Shown here in pieces: positions 16,908 to 24,164 of a stretch of DNA of 64,000 bases. A program made the translations under genes and the position numbers. This stretch comes from Pseudomonas farsensis. GTDB taxonomy: Bacteria; Pseudomonadota; Gammaproteobacteria; Pseudomonadales; Pseudomonadaceae. The DNA is taken from contig NZ_JABWRF020000003.1 in NCBI RefSeq assembly GCF_014268805.2, positions 396,001 to 460,000 of the forward strand, read 5' to 3'. The stretch's first letter is position 1. Each line of letters begins with the position of its first letter. The notes beneath the pieces were generated by a model that was not told where the DNA came from, did no database searches, and saw only the letters and a program-made list of their open reading frames with translations.

Positions 16908-19343
16908 TTACTTGCCAGGCACCAAGGTCAAGCGTTGGCTGCCATACGCCCGGCCAAAGTTCTGTGGCTGCACCGGCAGGCTCATGAAGCGGCCTTTGAA
17001 CCACGCATCCAGCCCGTCGCCATAATGGCGGCTGGCGGGGTTGCCGGACTGCCCGCTGCTGGTCAGCACCTGCAGGGGTTCTGCCTGGCCGAAGTCGACG
17101 ACCATGCGTGCCGAGTTCGGCAGGCGTGTGTCGAAGTTGTTGCCCCAGGCGTACGGGGTGAGCGCCAGTGTGCCGAAGTCTCCGCCTGCAGCCAGCGGCG
17201 CGCGGGTCTGGGTATCGCCCAAGCCTTGGTAGCTGGCAGCGGGCCAGCGATACTGGTGCAACTTGCCCCACTGCCAGGCGCGGCGGTCGGCGCCCAGTTG
17301 CGCGGTGCCGGTGTCGATGGCTGCGGCCAGGCTGCGCGCCAGGATGGCGGGCTTGTCTTCTTTCTGCGGGGTGCTGCGATCATCCCAGAACGGGCTGTCT
17401 TCGCGGCCCAGCAAGTGGTCGGCCTGGGCTGAGTAGGACAACTGCGCATTGCTGACGAAGGCCTGCCACGCGGCGCCAGACTCGGGGCCCAGTTCGTCGA
17501 GGAAGGTCTGGCGGGTGACTTCCTGCAAGAACAGTTCGTACAGCGCAGCATCGGCCGACACCGGGCTCAGGCGACCGTCGAACGCCTTGAGCCGGGCCAG
17601 TGCGTCACGGGCTTTGTCACGCTGGTCGGCCGGCAAGGCGTCGATGGCCTGCTTGAGTGGCTGGGCCATGCCAGGGGCGTCGAACATCTGCTTGAGCTTG
17701 GCGGCCAGCAACGTCACCTGATCGTTCTGCAGGGCCATCAGGCTGCGGCTGTCATGGCGGCCATTGCCGGCAAGCTCGGCCAGGCGCTCGGCGCGCTCGG
17801 GGTAGTACCAGGTGCTCGACAATTGCATGCCATAACCCTTGGGCAGGCTGCGCTGGTTGGCGTGGCCGATGAAGCCTGTGGTCGGGTCCTGGTCGTAGGG
17901 GTGAAGCATGGCGTCGGCGTAGCCATCCCAGTCATAGCGCCCGTCCCAACCCGGTGAGGGCAGCAAGCCTTGGCCGTCACGGCGGTTGGGGTAGCGGCCA
18001 CTGACCTGCCAGCCGATATGGCTTGGCTCGGCGAACACGAAGTTCAGCGCCGCAGCGCCCACTTCACGGGTGCTGTCGAAGGCGCGCTCGATGTTGCTGG
18101 CGCGGGTCAGGTCGAACAGCGCATCCAGGCTGCGGTCGCCTTTGAGTTGTGGCACGTGCAGCGCCAGGCCCAGGCTGCCGTGGCCCGGCAGCAGGGTGCC
18201 GTGGCGGGTGTCGTACATCACCTCGCGCTGCGGGCGCTGGCCACGGACCAGGAAGGTCTCGTTGCGGCCCCGGGCCGGCTGCCATTTGCCGTCGGCCAGG
18301 TAGCTTAGTTGGTTGCCCTGGCGGCGCACCTGTTCAAGGAACAAGTCCTGGTTGTCGGCCATGACGGCGCTGGCGCTCCAGGCCAGCTTGCCGTTGAAGC
18401 CGGCCAGCACAATCGGCAGGCCGGGCAGCGAAAGGCCCGCCACCTGGTACTTGCCGGTGTGGATCTGCACCGGGCTCAGCGCCCAGCTGGCGCGGCTGTC
18501 GCTGGCCAGCAGGCTTTTGCCACTGCGGCTGCGCTGCGGGCCAAGCGCCAGGTTTGAGGAACCTGGGCTACCGAGCAGGCCAAGGTCGGCGAGCTGCTGG
18601 CTGGCGGCTGCGAGCGAGGCCAGCCCCGGCAGTTGGTTGGCCAGGTTGACCCCTTTGAGCTTGTCGGTTTCGCCATGGGCCAGCGGCTCGTCGGGGGCCA
18701 CAGGCAGCAGCCAGGCCAGTTTGTCGGCACCGACTTTCTGCGCCAGGGTAAGGGCGGAGAGTTCTTCCTGCAGGTTGGCCGACTGGCTGAAGGCATACAG
18801 GCTGAAGACCAGCGCCGAATCTTCGGGCTTCCAGTATTCCGGGCGGTAGCCGCTGGCGGCGATGTCTGCCGGCAGGTTGTTGCGGTAGCGGAACAGGTAG
18901 GCGTTGACGCCCCGGGCATAGACTTCGAAGAAGCGCTTGAGCCGTGGCGAGGCATCGGCATACAGCTGGGCGGCGCTCTGCTTGAGGTTGGCGGCGCGCA
19001 TCAGGCGGTCGATTTCCAGCGCATCGGGGCCTGCCATTTCGGCAAGGCGGCCCTGGGCCAGCAAACGCATGGTGAGCATCTGGCCAATGCGGTCGCCGGC
19101 GTGGACATAGCCCAGGCTGAATAACGCGTCATGGAAGTTGCTGCTCTCGATCAGCGGTGCGCCCATGGCATTGCGCCGTACCGAGACATTTTGCGCCAGG
19201 CCCTTGAGCGGTTGCACACCGCTGCCAGGCAAAACGCTGCCCTTTTGGCCGCCGATCTGGCAACCGGCCAGCGCAAGCATGCCGAGCAGCGCGGCGGCAC
19301 CGCCGAAACGGAGACGGAAGGGGGGAAGGACGGCGGCGGCCAT
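16908..19343 (-). CDS. quiP: Penicillin/acyl-homoserine lactone acylase family protein, QuiP type
   Basis: An Ntn-hydrolase of 811 residues that is autocleaved into alpha and beta chains. The lipoprotein-type signal ends LALAGC (Cys28). The expected beta-chain N-terminal nucleophile is Ser263 in PGSSNLALG, and the LSLPGLPIVLAGFNGKLAW stretch matches acyl-homoserine lactone acylases such as PvdQ. Position beside YchJ and OmpA genes matches P. aeruginosa quiP (PA1032), whose product degrades long-chain acyl-homoserine lactones. The symbol rests on synteny and family; the substrate is inferred. I chose ATG 19343 because it begins the signal peptide. Confidence 0.8.
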   Translation of the reverse strand: MAAAVLPPFRLRFGGAAALLGMLALAGCQIGGQKGSVLPGSGVQPLKGLAQNVSVRRNAMGAPLIESSNFHDALFSLGYVHAGDRIGQMLTMRLLAQGRLAEMAGPDALEIDRLMRAANLKQSAAQLYADASPRLKRFFEVYARGVNAYLFRYRNNLPADIAASGYRPEYWKPEDSALVFSLYAFSQSANLQEELSALTLAQKVGADKLAWLLPVAPDEPLAHGETDKLKGVNLANQLPGLASLAAASQQLADLGLLGSPGSSNLALGPQRSRSGKSLLASDSRASWALSPVQIHTGKYQVAGLSLPGLPIVLAGFNGKLAWSASAVMADNQDLFLEQVRRQGNQLSYLADGKWQPARGRNETFLVRGQRPQREVMYDTRHGTLLPGHGSLGLALHVPQLKGDRSLDALFDLTRASNIERAFDSTREVGAAALNFVFAEPSHIGWQVSGRYPNRRDGQGLLPSPGWDGRYDWDGYADAMLHPYDQDPTTGFIGHANQRSLPKGYGMQLSSTWYYPERAERLAELAGNGRHDSRSLMALQNDQVTLLAAKLKQMFDAPGMAQPLKQAIDALPADQRDKARDALARLKAFDGRLSPVSADAALYELFLQEVTRQTFLDELGPESGAAWQAFVSNAQLSYSAQADHLLGREDSPFWDDRSTPQKEDKPAILARSLAAAIDTGTAQLGADRRAWQWGKLHQYRWPAASYQGLGDTQTRAPLAAGGDFGTLALTPYAWGNNFDTRLPNSARMVVDFGQAEPLQVLTSSGQSGNPASRHYGDGLDAWFKGRFMSLPVQPQNFGRAYGSQRLTLVPGK

Positions 19344-19492
19344 GAACGGGGCTCCTGCGGGGCGAGGCGGGGAAAAGGCGCTAAAGGTAGTGGGACAAAC
19401 AGCAAGCTTCAAGTTGAAAGCGGCAAGCAAAAGCGGATGGGTTGGCGACCCCGCTCTCACTTGCTGCTTGCCGCTCGAACCTTGTGGCTGCT

Positions 19493-19696
19493 TCAGGCCC
19501 CGTGGCACTTCTTGAATTTTTTCTCGCTGCCGCATGGGCATGGGTCGTTGCGGCCAACGTCCTTCAGGGCGTTGCGCACCGGCTCCTGGTGGCCATGGTT
19601 GCAGTGCGGGCCGTGCACGTGGCCGTGGTCATGGTCGTGGTGATGGTCATCGCCGTGGTTGCAGTCAGGGCCATGAACATGAGGTTGTTGGGTCAT
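19493..19696 (-). CDS. SEC-C motif protein with His-rich N-terminus
   Basis: A 67-residue protein. The first 40 residues are packed with His and Asp (HGDDHHHDHDHGH), a likely metal-binding region. The C-terminus is a SEC-C zinc motif (GRNDPCPCGSEKKFKKCHG), as found at the end of SecA and YchJ. It is probably a small metal-handling or protein-binding factor; its function is not known. It lies just downstream of the YchJ gene on the same strand. Confidence 0.85.
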   Translation of the reverse strand: MTQQPHVHGPDCNHGDDHHHDHDHGHVHGPHCNHGHQEPVRNALKDVGRNDPCPCGSEKKFKKCHGA

Positions 19697-19760
19697 TGCA
19701 GGGTCACTCCGGTTGAATATGGGCGCGATTATCGCACCCTTGCGCGCCAAGTGCAGCGGC

Positions 19761-20237
19761 TCATCCGACCAGATAGCTGGCGCAGCATTTCTTGAACTTC
19801 TGGCCGCTGGCGCAGGGGCAGGGGTCATTGCGCCCGGCCTTCAGGCCCACCGTCGGGTCGATGAAATACCAACGCCCGCCGTGCTGGACGAAAGCTGAAC
19901 GCTCGCGTTGCTGGTGATCGCCCTCGGCATCGTGCCAGCGCGCGGTAAAGGTCACGAAGGCATGCTCGGGTTGCCCGCCGAGCACCTCGGCGCTTTCTAC
20001 TTCAAGCCCAAGCCAGGTGCTCTGGGCGCTCCACGCAGCCATGGCCGCGCGGTCCAGGCCGCTTTGCTGGGCCACAAGCGTGGTTGCCACCAGATAGTCC
20101 ACCAGCCCCAGCACATAGGCGCTGTAGCGCGAGCGCATCAGGGCTTGCGCGTCCGGTGCCGGGGTGCCGGCATGATAATGCCCGCAGCAGGCATCGAGCA
20201 GGTTGCCACTGCCGCACGGGCAGACCGAGACACTCAT
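19761..20237 (-). CDS. YchJ family SEC-C protein
   Basis: A 158-residue YchJ-type protein with two SEC-C motifs, one at the N-terminus (CPCGSGNLLDACCGHYH) and one at the C-terminus (GRNDPCPCASGQKFKKCC). The middle is the YchJ cystatin-like domain with RSRYSAYVLG and TARWHD. Function unknown; related to PA1039. Upstream it should be followed by the DUF6231 gene, but the mobile element separates the two here. Confidence 0.92.
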   Translation of the reverse strand: MSVSVCPCGSGNLLDACCGHYHAGTPAPDAQALMRSRYSAYVLGLVDYLVATTLVAQQSGLDRAAMAAWSAQSTWLGLEVESAEVLGGQPEHAFVTFTARWHDAEGDHQQRERSAFVQHGGRWYFIDPTVGLKAGRNDPCPCASGQKFKKCCASYLVG

Positions 20238-20243
20238 TGAATC

Positions 20244-20284
20244 ACCACCAGTACTTGCCGAAGTTTTCAGGGTTGGCCCAGAAC
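20244..20284. repeat. Left attachment site of the element
   Basis: This 41 bp segment matches 26615-26655 with 16 exact bases (ACCACCAGTACTTGCC) and then 5 mismatches in 25. On the minus strand it encodes FWANPENFGKYWW and a stop, a near copy of the DUF6231 C-terminus. It is thus a displaced gene end. Confidence 0.88.
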
Positions 20285-20557
20285 TGAGTGGGGTATGGCG
20301 GCAGGCCAAGCGTAGCGGGCTTCATAGAGGACCTCAAGGAATTTGGTGACAAAGCTGGTGACAGTGTTGGTGACAGACAGCGAGACCGCAAGGGCGAATT
20401 AACTGGTGTCCTTAAAGCGCCCACGGGCACCTATGCGAGGGCCTACGGGGGAGCCTGCGCGGGAAGTCTTGTAATGGTGACCTTTCAGATTTTTCTGTCA
20501 GATTCTCAAAGGGCCTGCTGTGAGCTGGTGTGACTGACACCACTGGCGAGCAGCTAA
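20285..20557. other. Left-end non-coding region of the element
   Basis: Contains the three GGTGACA repeats at 20345-20375 and otherwise no convincing gene. A short CAGATTTTTCTG motif is at about 20486-20497. In a circular form this region would sit directly upstream of the integrase gene, so it may hold its promoter or a packaging site. Confidence 0.4.
20345..20375 (+). repeat. GGTGACA triple repeat, left arm
   Basis: Three copies of GGTGACA at 20345, 20357 and 20369, exactly 12 bp apart. A matching set with the same orientation lies near the right end (26517-26546). Placement about 85 bp inside the attachment core suggests integrase arm-type sites. Confidence 0.6.
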
Positions 20558-20638
20558 CTACGGTGGCCTGCGAGACCACAACCATAACCCCAGTTGAACG
20601 GCCAGACAGACCCAGTAGAGGGCCTGTAGGTGGTCCAT
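20558..20638 (-). CDS. 26-residue membrane peptide
   Basis: A very short frame preceded by AGGAG six bases before the ATG. The peptide is MDHLQALYWVCLAVQLG followed by LWLWSRRPP: a single hydrophobic helix with aromatic residues and a positively charged end. It is the last gene of the element's minus-strand run. This shape fits a small membrane-active peptide such as a lysis or pore-forming factor, but no homologue is recognised. The strong ribosome binding site is the main support. Confidence 0.5.
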   Translation of the reverse strand: MDHLQALYWVCLAVQLGLWLWSRRPP

Positions 20639-20661
20639 GGGGTTCTCCTATAGGTTGATGG

Positions 20662-21201
20662 TTAGATGGTCTTGAGGCCCAGCTCAGCGGCTCTCTGTGG
20701 AGTCAGATTGCCTTTTGCTACGGCAGCCCGGAGACCCCTTTGAGTGTTCTTGTGGGGAGCCTTAAGGGCCTTCCAATCGCACTTGTCGTTGAAGGTCATG
20801 CGCTTGAGGATGTCCGCACTATGGTCATTACCCAGTGAGGCCATCTTGTCGGCTACCAGTGCGGCCACCTCGGGCATCTCAAGGATCGCCTCGAAGGCGT
20901 CATAGACCATATCCTTGAAATCCTCAGAGACCCACCCAGCGTACTCGATGGTTGCTCGTTTGGTTGCAAAGACCATGGAGCCAGAACGCCCGTTGTTTAA
21001 CGCATGCAGAAATTGCATTCGTTCCAGACGCTCAGCGAGCTTGGTCCGCCACTGTCCCGGTTGCTTACCCTTGGGCAGCTTCAGGGTTCGCCAGATGTCA
21101 GTCAGGTCCCATTGGCCCCGGTCGTTTGCTTTGAAGGCGTGACCTTCGATGATGATGACGTGGCCGGAATGCTTGTGTTTGATGTCGATATTCATGGTCA
21201 T
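20662..21201 (-). CDS. KilA-N-like phage protein
   Basis: A 179-residue protein. Residues 8-110 look like a KilA-N DNA-binding domain found in phage antirepressors and regulators (GHAFKANDRGQWDLTDIWRTL, then FATKRATIEYAGWVSEDFKDMVYDAFEAI). The C-terminal part is basic (KAPHKNTQRGLRAAVAKGNL). The start at 21201 has AGGA upstream; a second ATG lies six bases on. It could regulate the element or its helper. Domain assignment is by eye. Confidence 0.7.
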   Translation of the reverse strand: MTMNIDIKHKHSGHVIIIEGHAFKANDRGQWDLTDIWRTLKLPKGKQPGQWRTKLAERLERMQFLHALNNGRSGSMVFATKRATIEYAGWVSEDFKDMVYDAFEAILEMPEVAALVADKMASLGNDHSADILKRMTFNDKCDWKALKAPHKNTQRGLRAAVAKGNLTPQRAAELGLKTI

Positions 21202-21388
21202 GTTTTCCTTTTGTTTGCTCTCTGAGTTCGCTCCCACGGGCAGCCGAAAGACCCCATGACGGGTACTGACAGTGGCACAGAGGGCAAACAGAAAGACTTT
21301 CGATTAGATGGATGCCCAGCGACGGGCAGGTGCAGTGGTTGAGGTATTGGTCGCAATAGTGAGTAGTTTTGAAAGAGGCGTAGACCAT
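21098..21388 (-). CDS. Possible Cys-rich protein overlapping the KilA-N gene
   Basis: A 96-residue frame whose first 60 residues precede the KilA-N gene. They hold six cysteines (C12, C19, C21, C35, C38, C40) and nearby histidines, in a zinc-ribbon-like pattern. AGGG lies six bases before the ATG. The C-terminal third overlaps the KilA-N gene out of frame and is very basic. Overlap and lack of homology keep confidence low. Confidence 0.3.
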   Translation of the reverse strand: MVYASFKTTHYCDQYLNHCTCPSLGIHLIESLSVCPLCHCQYPSWGLSAARGSELREQTKGKHDHEYRHQTQAFRPRHHHRRSRLQSKRPGPMGPD

Positions 21389-21422
21389 GCCGTGCCCTAC
21401 GGGTCGGACTTATAGGTCTCTC

Positions 21423-21575
21423 TCAGATGGCCTTAGCGGCTTTGCGGACCCGGTTACGCTCACGCTCATAGGCTTCAAAGCGAGCCACAGCGGGGCCCAT
21501 AGGAAGCCCATTGAGGGAAGCCGATAAGGCCACCACAAGGCGCTTGCGTTGGATTCTGGTCATTGGCTGACTCAT
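21423..21575 (-). CDS. Small basic protein, 50 aa
   Basis: A 50-residue frame beginning MSQPMTRIQRKRLVVAL and ending RVRKAAKAI, with AGGAGA upstream of its ATG. About one fifth of its residues are Arg or Lys, and it is probably helical. It lies between the capsid-like gene and the KilA-N gene in the same run. No family is recognised. Confidence 0.5.
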   Translation of the reverse strand: MSQPMTRIQRKRLVVALSASLNGLPMGPAVARFEAYERERNRVRKAAKAI

Positions 21576-21637
21576 GGTATCGGTCTCCTGTAAGAAGCCC
21601 ATCGAGGCCCATTGCGGGCCCCTGAGGAACTATGGAA

Positions 21638-22653
21638 TCAGACGGTCAGCTTTACATTGGTGACCAGCGGGAACGGCACTTGGACGGTCTGAAGACCATC
21701 GGTAGTGAGCTTCACTTGACCATGCCATTGGCGATGATGTCCACCACAGCCATGATCTCAAGGTCCCAGCCTTGGGCGTTCGGATTGCGGGTCGCTTCGA
21801 TGCGCCACACGCTGCCGTCTTGGCGCTCACGGTAGCTCAGCGAGGTGAACAGCTTGGGCAACATGAAGATGCCGTGGTCGGTCCCAGTGTACGGCTGTAC
21901 GCCTGCGCCAATGAGGTCCTCGATAGAGTCCTGACCAGCACGTTGAGCAGCGCGCTCAAGGACAGCCACCAGTGACACGGGCAGCAAGATCACGAAGTCA
22001 CTCAGCGAGGTCCCTACAGTCTGGTTAACGTGGGTCGTGAGGATGTCGATGAGGTCCTCAGCGATCTCAGCAGGCTTGCCCGTTGGCTTGGCCTCAGAGA
22101 CGCTCTCGGTGCTTGGGGCAGTCGCCAAGATGGCAGCGACCTTGCCGGCTGCACTGTGCTCGATGTCACGGAGCATCTTGTCAGCGGTTTGCTCCATAGA
22201 CTGTACGGTGAAGCCTGCCATCAGATTGTGGTCGAGGATGGTGGCACGGTGGCTGATGACCAATGCCGTGTCGGTGGCCTCGGTGAAGATCACAGAACCG
22301 GCCAGGACTTCACCCTTGTCGATGGTCTCGTTATCCCAGTTCTTGCGAGGGTCGAAGGCGACAGAGCGGTCGGCCATGGTGATGATCTGTTGCCCAGTGG
22401 CCTCAGAACCAGCCGGACGGAACTCACAAGGGGTTGCCTCCATGGCAGCCTCTCGCCACTCATCGCCGTTCAAGTAGTCCTCAGCGGCTTCCACAAGGGC
22501 CTCCACGTAGACGGACACATCGGTGGCCGCTTGGGTCTCTGGCCGGACATCAGCAGTGTTGAATTGAATCGACCCGGTGTTTTCATTGGACGCGTTTACG
22601 CGCCACTTAACGGTGTCTACATGCGGGGCTACATACTCGAATGGTTTAGTCAT
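21638..22653 (-). CDS. Capsid-like protein with -1 frame extension
   Basis: The main frame (21712-22653) gives 313 residues. Its middle and end resemble tailed-phage coat proteins: a helix-rich centre, then VILLPVSLVAVLERAAQRAG, GIFMLPKLFTSL and the closing WDLEIMAVVDIIANGMVK. This is a fold-level impression, not a match. The main stop TGA at 21712-21714 overlaps a -1 frame that continues VKLTTDGLQTVQVPFPLVTN to a stop at 21638. That frame looks protein-like and flows on from the domain. It could be a programmed frameshift (as at the end of T7 gene 10), a 1-base deletion, or a re-initiated peptide from GTG. AGGAG lies upstream of the start. Confidence 0.55.
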
Positions 22654-22703
22654 GATTGTTGTCTCCTGAATTATGAATGAAGTGGTAGTGGGTCGAGGTG
22701 CTG

Positions 22704-23105
22704 TTACCAGCCACCGCTATTGCTACGGGAGGCGGCACGCATACGGGCACCATGCTCACGAATGGCCGCTGCAATCTCCTCACGCTTAGCCTTCGCTTGG
22801 GCGATCTCTCGGGGCGTATGCTCACGGCATCGCTCAGCATGGGCATCTGCCTCAGCCTGCAAGCGAGCACCCTCCTGAGCCTTTTGGTATTGGTATTGGC
22901 GGTACTCTCGGGCAACTACGGGAATCGCTTGGAGCGACAGACCGGCCTCATCGAACGCCTTAACGATCTCGAATTGCTGGCCCTTAACGGTCCCGCATTG
23001 GGCGACCAGCATGGGCAACATGATGTTCTCGACGTACTCACGGTTCAGTGTCTGGCCCGACACGGTGACTTCGTTCTTCAGGACTTTGGTGATGGTGATT
23101 TTCAT
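22704..23105 (-). CDS. Unknown element protein, coiled-coil C-terminus, 133 aa
   Basis: Not recognised. The first 60 residues look globular (MKITITKVLKNEVTVSG); residues 65-125 are rich in Ala, Glu, Gln and Arg and likely form a long helix or coiled coil. It lies immediately upstream of the capsid-like gene, where scaffold genes often sit, so a scaffold or assembly role is a guess. AGGAGAAC precedes the ATG at 23105. Confidence 0.6.
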   Translation of the reverse strand: MKITITKVLKNEVTVSGQTLNREYVENIMLPMLVAQCGTVKGQQFEIVKAFDEAGLSLQAIPVVAREYRQYQYQKAQEGARLQAEADAHAERCREHTPREIAQAKAKREEIAAAIREHGARMRAASRSNSGGW

Positions 23106-23209
23106 GGTTTGGGTTCTCCTATTGGGGACCCTTTGATTCGTCCTTGCGCCATAGACGCGCACGACCAGACGGCCAAGGAGAAAGCCTTCGCGGGCATCTT
23201 CAAGGACGA

Positions 23210-23605
23210 TCAAAAGGTTCTGGGTTTCAAATGGTTTTGATGCCGCTGATTCAGGACATGGCAAGCCTGAAGGGCATCGAAGGGATCAACCGTGGCGACG
23301 GTAAAAGTTGGAACATAGCGACGAACTGTAAGAACCACAGGAACGGCGTTAATAACATGGTAGAAACGGATCAGGTCAAGGCCCGTGGCTTTCAGAACTT
23401 CTTCAAGGGGATCTAAGAGAAACGCTCCCAGCTTGCCCGACACATACTCAAGGCAGCTCTCATGTCCTTTACTGGTCCGTAGACCGATGTTCTTGAGGTT
23501 GAAGACAGCGAGACGATGGCGACCAGTGGACATAGCTGACTCAATAGACAACAGGGTCTCTTGGCGTCCTTGTGGGATGCCGTCAAGTGCAAAATGGAAT
23601 TTCAT
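23210..23605 (-). CDS. Unknown element protein, 131 aa
   Basis: Not recognised. A 131-residue protein beginning MKFHFALDGIPQGRQ, with a mixed alpha/beta pattern and no obvious membrane segment. It is preceded by a near-perfect ribosome binding site, AAAGGAGGTCC, which lies within a short hairpin (ACCTC/GAGGT, 23610-23623). It is the first gene after the T7-type promoter and AT-rich segment. Confidence 0.65.
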   Translation of the reverse strand: MKFHFALDGIPQGRQETLLSIESAMSTGRHRLAVFNLKNIGLRTSKGHESCLEYVSGKLGAFLLDPLEEVLKATGLDLIRFYHVINAVPVVLTVRRYVPTFTVATVDPFDALQACHVLNQRHQNHLKPRTF

Positions 23606-23679
23606 CTGGACCTCCTTTGAGGTGGCTGATTGACGGGGGTGTCATGGTCGCAAGACCAATCCCTAACTTAGAGAGGTCT

Positions 23680-23765
23680 ATGAGATTGTCTTTAAGTCTT
23701 AATTGTTGGATTGATTTAAAGATAATAATGATAGAGTTGCTCTAAGAGTTATCTTTAAGTTAAAG
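23680..23765. other. AT-rich segment, candidate replication origin
   Basis: About 85 bp far richer in A and T than anything nearby, with repeated TCTTTAAGT (twice) and the inverse TTTAAAGA. It lies about 300 bp downstream of the T7-type promoter, in the direction of transcription. In phage T7 the primary origin is an AT-rich stretch just downstream of phage promoters. The origin role is inferred from that parallel. Confidence 0.4.
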
Positions 23766-24049
23766 GCCCCCGTACAACTTGAGCGATACACGGTGGCCCC
23801 AATCCCGTGCATGGTCTCTCCAACGGTGCCCTTCGTGGGCATCGGTTCATGGATCGACAGTATCAAGCTGTGCTCCTTCCTACTGGAGCCAGACGCTGTG
23901 GTCTGCTTATCGGGGACTGCTGGCGCTGGCTCACATCACCGCAATGGTGGCTGGTCTCTTATCGCTTGGTCGTCGCTGATCGGGATCGCAAGGATGCCCG
24001 GTAGGGATGGCAGGGCACTGTGAGATTTCTTTCGGTGGTCTCTGTGTGT

Positions 24050-24073
24050 CCTGGCCATAGTGAGGGTTTTTAA
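24050..24073 (-). promoter_or_regulatory. T7-family phage promoter (gh-1 type)
   Basis: The minus strand reads TTAAAAACCCTCACTATGGC. This agrees at all 20 of its positions with the promoter consensus I recall for gh-1, a T7-like phage of P. putida; the last few less conserved positions differ. It also shares the CCCTCACTA core with the T3 promoter. It points toward the small-gene run. Use by a helper phage polymerase is inferred. Confidence 0.8.
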
Positions 24074-24164
24074 ATTCTGGTTGACAGATGCGCATATTAG
24101 GGGAACTCATCGCCATGGTCAGAGCATCGACGATGAGTGGGTCTCACTTTGCATTTGCTCCGGC

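Larger units (their letters stand above)
23606..24164. other. Non-coding control region of the element, 559 bp
   Basis: Contains the T7-type promoter (24050-24073, minus strand), an AT-rich segment (23680-23765), a short palindrome TGGTCGCAAGACCA at about 23645-23658, and the ribosome-binding hairpin of the 131-residue gene. The only small frames here have weak support. Confidence 0.6.

Noticed and set aside
20242..20430. 62-residue minus-strand frame ending in FWANPENFGKYWW
   Set aside because: This is the displaced end of DUF6231 joined to the element's repeat region; it is an attachment-site scar and not a gene.
21353..21374. Second T7-type promoter on the minus strand upstream of the KilA-N gene
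   Set aside because: It shares CTCACTAT with the strong site, but the AAAAACC part before it and the GGC after it do not fit, so I count it as chance or a degenerate site.
23699..23866. 55-codon frame on the minus strand starting with TTG, preceded by AGGAAGGAG
   Set aside because: Good ribosome binding site, but a TTG start, an implausible product and an end within the AT-rich segment. Worth checking only if related elements keep it.
23779..24023. Three overlapping plus-strand frames of 65-76 residues
   Set aside because: They overlap each other in different frames, lack ribosome binding sites and run against all other element genes.
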